Source: Pseudomonadota bacterium
GTDB lineage: Bacteria > Pseudomonadota > Gammaproteobacteria > Burkholderiales > SCOH01
DNA length: 6,301 bases
NCBI GenBank assembly: GCA_030917985.1
Contig: JAUPTR010000012.1
Location: 1 to 6,301, forward strand
Direction: 5' to 3'
Numbering within the stretch: position 1 is the first letter of the stretch; the number at the start of each line of letters is the position of its first letter. Made by a program: the position numbers and the translations under genes. Positions 1-5,681 of this stretch are shown piece after piece. The notes beneath the pieces are model-generated. The model had not been told where the DNA came from and did no database searches. It saw nothing but the letters and a program-made list of their open reading frames with translations.

Positions 1-12
1 TGAGCCCTCTTT

Positions 13-41
13 GCCGGTGCCCCCCCCGCACCGGCTTTTTT
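13..41 (+). terminator. Rho-independent terminator of an upstream + strand gene
   Basis: An 8-bp perfect GC-rich stem (GCCGGTGC at 13-20 with GCACCGGC at 28-35) encloses a 7-base all-C loop and is followed at once by six T (36-41). There is no matching A-tract on the left side, so it works in the + direction only. It should end a gene lying outside the window; the TGA at 1-3 may be that gene's stop codon, but its reading frame cannot be verified here. Confidence 0.88.
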
Positions 42-67
42 CATTCTCGGCGGTGGCTCAGTATAAT
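38..67 (+). promoter_or_regulatory. Sigma70-type promoter for tlyA
   Basis: A perfect -10 hexamer TATAAT lies at 62-67. The best -35 candidate is TTTTCA at 38-43 (4 of 6 matches to TTGACA), 18 bp upstream and overlapping the T-tract of the preceding terminator. Transcription would start near 74, giving a leader of about 26 nt before the tlyA ATG. The -10 is convincing; the -35 is weak. Confidence 0.65.
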
Positions 68-99
68 CCGGGCATGCAAGCCACCCGGAAGCCCTTTCC

Positions 100-873
100 A
101 TGCCGACCCTGATGCGCGCCGACCTGCTACTCGTAGAGCGAGGCCTGGCTCATTCGCGTACCGCTGCACAAAACCTGATCGACAACGAGCGGGTGTGGCT
201 CGATTTGCCAGAGGGCCGCAGCCTGGTCAACAAATCGAGCCAGAAGCTGGCGGATGATACCGGCCTGTTCATCGTGCCTGATCCGGCGGATCGCTTTGTT
301 TCGCGTGGCGGCCTGAAAATGCAAGGCGCGCTCGATCATGTACAACTGGATGTCAGCGGCCTGCAGGTACTGGATCTGGGCATCTCTACCGGCGGCTTCA
401 GCGATTGTCTGCTGCAGGCCGGTGCGGCCAGCATTGTCGGGGTGGATGTCGGGCATAGCCAGCTGGCACCAAAACTGGCCAGCGATGTCCGCATCACCCT
501 GTTTGAAGGCGTGAATGCGCGCCATCTGCAGGCGGCTGAGCTGGGGCTGGATCCGGCACAGCCAGGCATCGATCTGATTGTGATCGACGTGTCATTCATT
601 TCGCTGAAACTGGTGCTGCCGTCAGCGATACCGCTACTGCGACCCGGTGGCCATGTGCTGAGTCTGGTAAAGCCGCAATTCGAAGTTGGCCGAGAAGGTT
701 TGAGCAAGGGGGGCATCGTCAAGGACGAACGCCTGTATCCGTACGTGCAACGCAATATTACCGACCTGTGCCAGCAACTCGGGCTGCAGGTTCGGGATTT
801 CTTTGACAGCCCGATCAAGGGTGGCGACGGCAACCGCGAGTTTTTCGTGTTTGCCGGCAAACCCGATCTCTGA
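100..873 (+). CDS. tlyA: TlyA family rRNA (cytidine-2'-O)-methyltransferase
   Basis: This is a 257-residue cytosolic protein with the TlyA layout: an N-terminal S4 RNA-binding domain (about residues 5-65, LLLVERGLAHSRTAAQ) followed by an FtsJ/RrmJ-type Rossmann methyltransferase. Visible motifs are RGGLK (69-73), the SAM-binding motif LDLGISTGG (91-99), the acidic end of strand 2 in VGVDVG (113-118), IDVSFISL (162-169), KPQFEVG (191-197) and GDGNREFF near the C-terminus. K73, D163 and K191 fit the K-D-K pattern of 2'-O-methyltransferases. In characterised members the family methylates C1920 of 23S rRNA, and in some also C1409 of 16S rRNA, and affects capreomycin susceptibility. The old name 'hemolysin A' is misleading. 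The ATG at 100 is preferred because GGAAG lies 8 nt upstream; the ATG at 112 has no ribosome site. The gene has its own promoter and is followed by a parS-like site. Confidence 0.93.
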   Translation: MPTLMRADLLLVERGLAHSRTAAQNLIDNERVWLDLPEGRSLVNKSSQKLADDTGLFIVPDPADRFVSRGGLKMQGALDHVQLDVSGLQVLDLGISTGGFSDCLLQAGAASIVGVDVGHSQLAPKLASDVRITLFEGVNARHLQAAELGLDPAQPGIDLIVIDVSFISLKLVLPSAIPLLRPGGHVLSLVKPQFEVGREGLSKGGIVKDERLYPYVQRNITDLCQQLGLQVRDFFDSPIKGGDGNREFFVFAGKPDL

Positions 874-885
874 TCACGCGGCGCC

Positions 886-901
886 TGTTTCACGTGGAAC
901 A
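886..901. promoter_or_regulatory. parS: Chromosomal parS site (ParB binding)
   Basis: The + strand reads TGTTTCACGTGGAACA. Read on the - strand it is TGTTCCACGTGAAACA, which agrees at all 16 positions with the widely conserved bacterial parS consensus TGTTNCACGTGAAACA. The symmetry extends by three bases on each side (GCC at 883-885, GGC at 902-904), giving a 22-bp palindrome broken only by one symmetric pair. It sits between the tlyA stop codon and the start of the next gene, so it does not interrupt coding sequence. A match this good is expected by chance about once in 100,000 windows of this size. ParB binds such sites, spreads along DNA and loads SMC for origin segregation. No parA or parB gene is in the window. 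Confidence 0.88.
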
Positions 902-916
902 GGCCGTCAGCCCAAC

Positions 917-921
917 AGGAG
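917..921 (+). promoter_or_regulatory. Ribosome binding site fixing a TTG start
   Basis: AGGAG lies 6 nt before the TTG at 928. This ideal spacing, and the absence of any nearby in-frame ATG, decides the non-standard start of the following gene. The site is 15 nt downstream of the parS palindrome. Confidence 0.8.
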
Positions 922-927
922 AACCTT

Positions 928-2925
928 TTGGAACACATCCTGCAAGCATTGATAGAAGGCACGCCCAGTGCCGATATCCAGCCACTGGTAGAACTGGTGG
1001 ATGCCCTGCGACCGAAACGCTGCGACGATATTGCGGCCGCCACCAACAATTTCCAGGCGCTGACCTTTCTGCTCAACAAACACGCGGAATACCGCAAGGC
1101 ATTTCGTCATTACCTGTTTGAGCTGGTTTCCAAGCGCAACGCCATCCACTTGTTTACCGATGTTGGCATTCTGCCGAATGCCAGCTTTGGCTCGGAGCTG
1201 AAACGCAAACTGGGCTTCAAGCTGCTGCCGCCAGCCTACAACGATAATTATCTGCGTGATGTGCTGGGACAAGTGTTTCATCAAAAAACCGACCATGTCT
1301 GGTTCAACGCACTGCCGGAAGATATCTGGGAAGACGTGGCAAATGCGCTGGCCCTTGATGCCGGCGACGAACCATCGAGTGGCATGCACTTCAGGGGCGA
1401 GTTGCTGGATGCCGTGCAAGTCCTGTCCTACCGGATCAGCTCCATCGGCCTGGAGCCGGAGCTGGTGCGCAATTATCCGGCAATCGAAGAATATGAATCG
1501 CCGTTCCTGATGCAGAACGTGGAAGTGCGGCGTTATCTGGACAGCCAGTGGCAGGCCATCCACGACACCAGCACCACCCCGGAGGATACGCGACAGATAC
1601 TGGTGCTGCTGGATCAGTGCCACGTTGTGATCGACAAGGCGCGCAAACATGCGCAACAAAACGGCGTCAGCGTCAGCTTCACCTATCTGCTGCAACGCCT
1701 GAAACAAAGCGAGCAACGCCTGCGCACATTGCTGGCGCTGCTGGATCTGGAAGACAGCCGGCAACGCCGGCAACTGTCTCTGGCGCTTTTGCGTGAATTG
1801 CTTTACGCCGACAACCACAAATACGATCTACGCAATTTCATCTCCAGCAATGCCGAACTGCTGGCAAACAAAGTCACCGAACATGCCAGCAAAACCGGCG
1901 AACACTATGTCACACACAGCAAGGCCGATTATCTGCAGATGCTGCGCGCCGCAATGGGCGCCGGTCTGATTATTGGTTTCATGGCGCTGATCAAGATCGG
2001 TTTCGCCAAACTGAAAGCGCCACCGCTGGTCGAGGCCTTTTTGTTCAGCATGAACTATTCGCTCGGCTTCATGCTGGTGCATGTGCTGCATTTCACCATT
2101 GCCACCAAGCAGCCGGCGATGACCGCCGCCCACATTGCCGAGCAGATACGCGAAAGCAATGGTGGCGAGGCAACGGTGGAAAGTATCGCCGATCTGGCAA
2201 TCAAGGTATTCCGTACCCAGTTTGTGGCGATTCTCGGCAACGTCTGCATCGCCATGCCCACCGCCTATGTCATTGCCCTGTGCGGCAGCTGGCTGTATGG
2301 CGGGCACTGGATCACACCGGAAAAAGCACAGCACCTGTTACACGAACTTGACCCGCTGCGTAGCCTGGCACTGTTCCATGCGGCAATTGCCGGCGTGTGC
2401 CTGTTTCTGGCCGGGCTGATCTCGGGCTACCACGACAACACCGCGATTTATCACCAGATTCCCGAGCGCATCGCCCAGCTGCCCTGGCTGCGCCGCCTGT
2501 TCGGCGCGGCACGCGCGCAGCGACTGGGCAACTACCTTGGCGACAACCTCGGCGGGCTGGCGGGCAATTTCTATTTCGGCATCATGCTCGGCTCGATCGG
2601 CACGCTGGGCTTCATCCTTGGCCTGCCTATCGATATCCGTCACATCACCTTCTCTGCCGCCAACTTTGCTTACGCACTGGTGGCACTGGATCACCAGATC
2701 GGCTTTGATACAGCGCTGACATCGATGCTCGGAATCGTCGGCATCGGCAGTGTCAACCTGCTGGTGAGTTTCGGGCTGGCACTGTTTGTCGCGCTCAAGT
2801 CACGCCGGGCACGTTTCAATCAGAAGGGTGCGTTTGTGCGTGAAATGGCCCGGCGCTTCATGCGCACGCCGGGGCAGTTTTTTATGCCGCCACGCAACGA
2901 CGATCAAGCCGGACAGCAGCAATGA
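928..2925 (+). CDS. Gcr/SpecificRecomb family membrane protein, annotated as 'site-specific recombinase'
   Basis: This 665-residue protein resembles the family named after gonococcal Gcr (Pfam SpecificRecomb), recognised from overall layout and motifs such as ELVSKRNAIHLFTDVGILP in the N-terminal third. Residues 1 to about 335 are soluble, charged and probably helical. From residue 338 the chain becomes hydrophobic, with likely membrane segments near 339-357, 367-394, 432-456, 478-502, 548-570 and 598-623, followed by a basic C-terminal tail (KSRRARF, then a Gln-rich end). I see no tyrosine- or serine-recombinase catalytic signature, so the recombinase name is inherited and the biochemical role is uncertain. 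Translation starts at TTG, supported by AGGAG at 917-921. It may be read through from tlyA, since no terminator lies between them, or have its own unseen promoter. It ends just before a strong terminator. Confidence 0.85.
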   Translation: MEHILQALIEGTPSADIQPLVELVDALRPKRCDDIAAATNNFQALTFLLNKHAEYRKAFRHYLFELVSKRNAIHLFTDVGILPNASFGSELKRKLGFKLLPPAYNDNYLRDVLGQVFHQKTDHVWFNALPEDIWEDVANALALDAGDEPSSGMHFRGELLDAVQVLSYRISSIGLEPELVRNYPAIEEYESPFLMQNVEVRRYLDSQWQAIHDTSTTPEDTRQILVLLDQCHVVIDKARKHAQQNGVSVSFTYLLQRLKQSEQRLRTLLALLDLEDSRQRRQLSLALLRELLYADNHKYDLRNFISSNAELLANKVTEHASKTGEHYVTHSKADYLQMLRAAMGAGLIIGFMALIKIGFAKLKAPPLVEAFLFSMNYSLGFMLVHVLHFTIATKQPAMTAAHIAEQIRESNGGEATVESIADLAIKVFRTQFVAILGNVCIAMPTAYVIALCGSWLYGGHWITPEKAQHLLHELDPLRSLALFHAAIAGVCLFLAGLISGYHDNTAIYHQIPERIAQLPWLRRLFGAARAQRLGNYLGDNLGGLAGNFYFGIMLGSIGTLGFILGLPIDIRHITFSAANFAYALVALDHQIGFDTALTSMLGIVGIGSVNLLVSFGLALFVALKSRRARFNQKGAFVREMARRFMRTPGQFFMPPRNDDQAGQQQ

Positions 2926-2927
2926 AA

Positions 2928-2953
2928 AAGGCGACCCGAGGGTCGCCTTCTTT
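2928..2953. terminator. Bidirectional terminator between convergent genes
   Basis: A GC-rich inverted repeat (left arm 2928-2937, right arm 2940-2949, core GGCGACC/GGTCGCC) starts 3 bases after the TGA of the Gcr-family gene. On the + strand it is followed by CTTT; on the - strand the run of five A at 2925-2929 supplies a U-tract. It can therefore end both the + strand gene and the convergent gene whose stop is at 2972. Confidence 0.85.
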
Positions 2954-2971
2954 GATCATGGCAACAGCGCC

Positions 2972-3655
2972 TTAACGTCGGCTCTCATCCACCAGCGGCA
3001 GCAAATGCTGGCGCATGTCACGTTTGATCTGCGCATAGGTACGGCGATCCTTGGTGGCCAGTTGTGCCGCCATTGCCAGGGTTTTCGGCAGCAGGTCTTC
3101 AGCGCCGAAAGCGGCGTCAACGATACCACGCTTGGCGGCTTCTTCACCGCCCACCGGACGGCCGGTCAATGCCATTTCAAAGCGCAGTTGTTCATTGCGC
3201 AGCAGGTTGACGCTGGCCAGCATGGCCGGAGTAAATGCCAGCTTGATGTCTACTTCCGGAAAACAGAAAAAGCCACGGTCGGCACGCATGGTGCGGAAAT
3301 CACAGGCCGACGCCAGCAGCGCACCCCCGCCATAAGCATGGCCGGTCACACAGGCGATGGTCGGGAAGTTGATCAGCGCCACACGCATCAACAGTTGATC
3401 CAGACGCGCACCAAAATGCGAGAACAGGTATTCCATACCCTTCGATTTGATGTACTCCAGATCGATGCCGTTGCTGAAGAATTTCGGGTCTTCGCTGGTA
3501 ATCACCAGTGCCGTGTTGCCCTGGCTGGCTTCAACCTCATCCAGTGCGGCATGATATTCGTCGAGCACGGCATCGGTCATGGTGTTGGCGCGTTCGCCGT
3601 GATTCAGTGTCAGCAGATAAACGTTTTCCTGTTTTTCCAGGCGCATGGTAGCCAT
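2972..3655 (-). CDS. Crotonase-superfamily protein, probable delta3-delta2-enoyl-CoA isomerase
   Basis: This is a 227-residue enoyl-CoA hydratase/isomerase family protein, shorter than the roughly 260 residues of typical hydratases. The first oxyanion-hole region is FFSNGIDL (59-66) and the second is TGHAYGGGALLAS (104-116). Glu134 in FPEVDIK matches the catalytic Glu164 of rat crotonase. The position of crotonase Glu144 (GGGCEL) is occupied by leucine (Leu113 in GGGALL), so only one acid is present, as in enoyl-CoA isomerases. The FFSNG and MRADRGFF segments recall plant peroxisomal ECI proteins. The likely role is to move 3-enoyl double bonds to the trans-2 position so that unsaturated fatty acyl-CoAs can enter beta-oxidation in the cytosol; this is inference. 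The start at 3655 is supported by GAGGAG (complement of 3664-3669) 8 nt upstream. It is convergent with the Gcr-family gene and divergent from the next gene. Confidence 0.85.
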   Translation of the reverse strand: MATMRLEKQENVYLLTLNHGERANTMTDAVLDEYHAALDEVEASQGNTALVITSEDPKFFSNGIDLEYIKSKGMEYLFSHFGARLDQLLMRVALINFPTIACVTGHAYGGGALLASACDFRTMRADRGFFCFPEVDIKLAFTPAMLASVNLLRNEQLRFEMALTGRPVGGEEAAKRGIVDAAFGAEDLLPKTLAMAAQLATKDRRTYAQIKRDMRQHLLPLVDESRR

Positions 3656-3663
3656 CAGTACAA

Positions 3664-3669
3664 CTCCTC
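3664..3669 (-). promoter_or_regulatory. Ribosome binding site of the enoyl-CoA isomerase-like gene
   Basis: On the - strand this reads GAGGAG, 8 nt before the ATG at 3655. It favours that ATG over the in-frame ATG three codons further in. Confidence 0.75.
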
Positions 3670-3745
3670 AATACGATCAAAGCCAAAGTGTGCTGCATGA
3701 TGCCGCAGCAGACGCGGCAAAGCAATCCAGCAGGTGCAGCGAAAC

Positions 3746-3754
3746 TGCTACACT
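3746..3754 (+). promoter_or_regulatory. Putative extended -10 promoter of the DUF4287/oxygenase operon
   Basis: TGCTACACT contains the extended -10 dinucleotide TG one base before TACACT (4 of 6 matches to TATAAT). No good -35 is visible 17 bp upstream. Transcription would begin near 3761, which is downstream of an in-frame ATG at 3734 and so favours the later ATG at 3785. Confidence 0.4.
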
Positions 3755-3784
3755 AGCGGCTTCCTTTTCCCAATCAAGCACCCG

Positions 3785-4354
3785 ATGGACTTCGACGCTT
3801 ACCAGGCTGCGATGATAGCGAGTATGAAAAGCCGCACCGGCAAAACGCTGGATGAATGGCTGGCATTAATCGGCCCGCAGCTGCCGGCAGAACGCAAAGG
3901 CCGGTTGCAATGGCTGAAACAGCGTTTTGACCTGAAACAGAACAGCGCCTACCTGATTCTCAGCCACCTCGACGAGATGGATGGCACCAGCCTTTATGCA
4001 CACGGCGATGCGCTGCTCAATGAGCTGTTTGAAGGGCACGATGAAGCCCTGCACGGCCTGTATGATCGGCTGCTGGCGCGGGTCGGCAGCTTTGGCAACG
4101 ATGTCAGGGTGCTGCCGCGCAAACATTATGTGGCGCTCTCGCGTGGCAGCCATTTTGCACTGCTGCGGCCGGTACGCAATCAACTGGCGATTGCACTGGC
4201 ACTGCCTGCGAACACGCAACACCCACTGCTGCAGCCGGCGCGTGGCTTTGGTGATGTGCAGAAATTTCCGTGGCAACTGCGCCTGGATGCACAGCAATTG
4301 CTGACTGACGATATGGTTCAACTACTCCATCAGGCCTATGTACACAGCGCATGA
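3785..4354 (+). CDS. DUF4287 and DUF5655 domain-containing protein
   Basis: The 189-residue cytosolic protein carries two small domains of unknown function. Residues 4-65 resemble DUF4287 (YQAAMIASMKSRTGKTLDEW, then WLKQRFDLKQNSAYLI). Residues about 86-187 resemble DUF5655 (LYDRLLARVGSFGNDVRVLPRKHYVAL, starting at Leu92). This pair is common in bacterial proteins whose function is not established, and I can give none. I chose the ATG at 3785 because conserved domain sequence begins immediately after it and the in-frame ATG at 3734 lies upstream of the best promoter match, adding 17 non-conserved residues. The ribosome site is weak for either start. The last 17 bases overlap the next gene, suggesting co-transcription and translational coupling. 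Confidence 0.82.
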   Translation: MDFDAYQAAMIASMKSRTGKTLDEWLALIGPQLPAERKGRLQWLKQRFDLKQNSAYLILSHLDEMDGTSLYAHGDALLNELFEGHDEALHGLYDRLLARVGSFGNDVRVLPRKHYVALSRGSHFALLRPVRNQLAIALALPANTQHPLLQPARGFGDVQKFPWQLRLDAQQLLTDDMVQLLHQAYVHSA

Positions 4355-4985
4355 AGTTTTGATCAGACCCGATGACCCGGCGCTGTGTGAGCGCATAACC
4401 GATGCACTGGCCAGTGATGGCTGGATCGTATTGCCCAGGGCGGTATCGGCAGAGGCTACCGCAGCGCTGGCAGCAGAAATCCGCCAGCAGTTTGCCGCAG
4501 GAGAATTTCACCGCGCCGGCGTGGGCAAAAGCGGCCAGCTGCAGGTTGTGAATGAAGTGCGCGGTGACCACGTCAACTGGCTGGAGCCCGACTCCGCCGC
4601 ACCTTTGCAGCGCACATGGCTGGATTGGCTGCAACAACTCGGCAGCAAGCTGAATCGCAATCTTTTTCTGGGCCTGCAGGAATTTGAAGGCCACGCGGCC
4701 ATTTATCCGCCCGGCAGTTTCTACAAAAAACATCTGGACCAGTTTCGCGGTACCAGCGAACGCAGCATCACCACCATCCTTTATCTGAATCAGGACTGGC
4801 AGCAGCAGGATGGCGGCCAGTTGCGGCTGTATCTGGATGATGATTGCCACGAGTACTGCGATATTCAGCCTGAAGCCGGTACGCTGGTGGTATTTCTCGC
4901 GGCACGTTTTTACCACGAGGTATTAACCGCGCAACGCGAACGCATCGCCCTCACCGGCTGGTTCAAGCGTCGCGCCCTGAGTTGA
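4338..4985 (+). CDS. PHD-type 2-oxoglutarate/Fe(II)-dependent oxygenase (P4Hc family)
   Basis: This is a 215-residue oxygenase with a double-stranded beta-helix core at about residues 115-211. The iron ligands are H132 and D134 (YPPGSFYKKHLDQF) and H193 (RFYHEV). R202, nine residues after H193, is the expected 2-oxoglutarate anchor (RIALTGWF). Y129 precedes H132 by three residues. All of this parallels human PHD2/EGLN1 (YxxHxD, then HEV, then RxAxTxWY) and the Pseudomonas prolyl hydroxylase PPHD, which modifies EF-Tu. The family couples decarboxylation of 2-oxoglutarate to hydroxylation of a substrate, often a prolyl residue; the substrate here is not known. The start ATG lies inside the end of the upstream gene (17-nt overlap) with only a weak AGG before it, consistent with coupled translation. 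Confidence 0.88.
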   Translation: MYTAHEVLIRPDDPALCERITDALASDGWIVLPRAVSAEATAALAAEIRQQFAAGEFHRAGVGKSGQLQVVNEVRGDHVNWLEPDSAAPLQRTWLDWLQQLGSKLNRNLFLGLQEFEGHAAIYPPGSFYKKHLDQFRGTSERSITTILYLNQDWQQQDGGQLRLYLDDDCHEYCDIQPEAGTLVVFLAARFYHEVLTAQRERIALTGWFKRRALS

Positions 4986-4996
4986 TTGCACCAACG

Positions 4997-5024
4997 CCGG
5001 CCGAATCCGACGGATGCAGGCCGG
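4997..5024 (+). other. Intergenic hairpin without U-tract
   Basis: An interrupted stem pairs 4997-5002 with 5019-5024 and 5005-5008 (ATCC) with 5012-5015 (GGAT) around a 3-base loop, 11 bp in all with a small internal loop. It lies just after the oxygenase stop. No T-run follows, so it is not a standard intrinsic terminator; it may be an mRNA 3'-end or attenuating structure, or mere GC-rich chance. Confidence 0.35.
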
Positions 5025-5065
5025 GCAAGCAGCACGATGGCCATTGTTCACCCACAGGAGAAAAC

Positions 5066-5617
5066 ATGAAAAAAATTCTGCTCGCCACATTATTGTTGTC
5101 AGCAGCCGTCAACGCGCATGCCGGCCAGTTCAGCCTGAGCAGCACGGAGATCAAGCCTGGCGCCACCATCAAGAACGAACAGGTGTTCAATGGCTTCGGC
5201 TGCAGCGGCGGCAATGTATCACCCACGCTGGAATGGAAAAACCCGCCCAAGGGCACCAAGAGCTTTGCGCTGCTGGTGCACGACCCGGATGCCCCCACCG
5301 GTGGAGCCGGCTGGTGGCACTGGGTGCTGATCAACATTCCGGTCAGCGTCAATAAACTGGAGAGCGGAGCCGGTGCTGCCGACGGCAGCAAACTGCCAGG
5401 CGGCGCCAGCCAGATCAGCACCGATTTTGGTGGCCCGGGCTGGGGTGGGCCGTGCCCGCCGGTTGGCCACAAGCCGCACCACTACAATTTCACGCTGCAC
5501 GCGCTTAAAGTAGACAAACTGGAACTGCCGGCAGGCGCCACAGCATCGCTGGCTGGCTTCATGATCAACGCCAACAGTATTGGCAAAACCACTCTCACCG
5601 GCATGTACGGCCGTTAA
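5066..5617 (+). CDS. Secreted YbhB/YbcL family PEBP (Raf kinase inhibitor-like) protein
   Basis: A 183-residue protein of the phosphatidylethanolamine-binding fold. A classical Sec signal peptide (MKK, hydrophobic core, cleavage after A-H-A at residue 19) predicts a mature periplasmic or secreted protein of about 164 residues. Family motifs are CSGGNVSPTLEW (46-57), HDPDAPTG (72-79), WWHWVLINIP (83-92) and GPCPPVGHKPHHYNF (128-142). D73, H85 and the GPCPP-H segment form the conserved ligand pocket of PEBP proteins. Bacterial members have no agreed biochemical role; E. coli YbcL is periplasmic, and the UPEC version affects neutrophil migration. Two cysteines (46 and 130) remain in the mature protein. 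The ATG at 5066 is fixed by AGGAG (5056-5060) and the signal peptide; the upstream frame extension to 4982 is not plausible. It ends before a strong terminator. Confidence 0.93.
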   Translation: MKKILLATLLLSAAVNAHAGQFSLSSTEIKPGATIKNEQVFNGFGCSGGNVSPTLEWKNPPKGTKSFALLVHDPDAPTGGAGWWHWVLINIPVSVNKLESGAGAADGSKLPGGASQISTDFGGPGWGGPCPPVGHKPHHYNFTLHALKVDKLELPAGATASLAGFMINANSIGKTTLTGMYGR

Positions 5618-5636
5618 GCGGCAGCCTGTCGGCAAC

Positions 5637-5664
5637 AAAAACGGCAGCCTTGGCTGCCGTTTTT
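5637..5664. terminator. Bidirectional terminator between convergent genes
   Basis: A 9-bp perfect stem (ACGGCAGCC at 5641-5649 with GGCTGCCGT at 5652-5660) is flanked by four A on the left (5637-5640) and four T on the right (5661-5664), so each strand carries a T-run after the hairpin. It sits between the PEBP stop (5617) and the stop of the convergent gene (5682). Confidence 0.92.
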
Positions 5665-5681
5665 GCGGATCAATGGGCGCC

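Noticed and set aside
886..901. Reading the palindrome as a terminator or a regulator operator
   Set aside because: No T-run follows it, and its exact agreement with the parS consensus explains it better than a generic operator.
894..1121. A 75-codon + strand frame starting inside the parS site
   Set aside because: No ribosome site, overlaps the well-supported TTG-started gene in another frame, and its composition is not protein-like.
1519..1527. AAGTGCGGC resembling a Haemophilus-type DNA uptake sequence
   Set aside because: It has one mismatch, occurs within coding sequence and is not repeated; no neisserial uptake sequence (GCCGTCTGAA) was seen either.
907..1818. A 303-codon open frame on the - strand
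   Set aside because: It lies wholly antisense to the Gcr-family gene, has no recognisable domain and a Gln/His-rich composition typical of shadow frames in GC-rich DNA.
2786..3700. A 304-codon open frame on the + strand
   Set aside because: It runs through the end of the Gcr-family gene, the bidirectional terminator and the antisense of the isomerase-like gene; no ribosome site and no coherent protein family.
3734..3784. Upstream ATG extending the DUF4287/DUF5655 protein by 17 residues
   Set aside because: It lies upstream of the best promoter match and the added residues are not part of the DUF4287 domain; no ribosome site favours it.
4104..4916. A 270-codon open frame on the - strand
   Set aside because: Antisense to both the DUF4287/DUF5655 gene and the oxygenase, whose motifs are clear; the reverse product has no recognisable domain.
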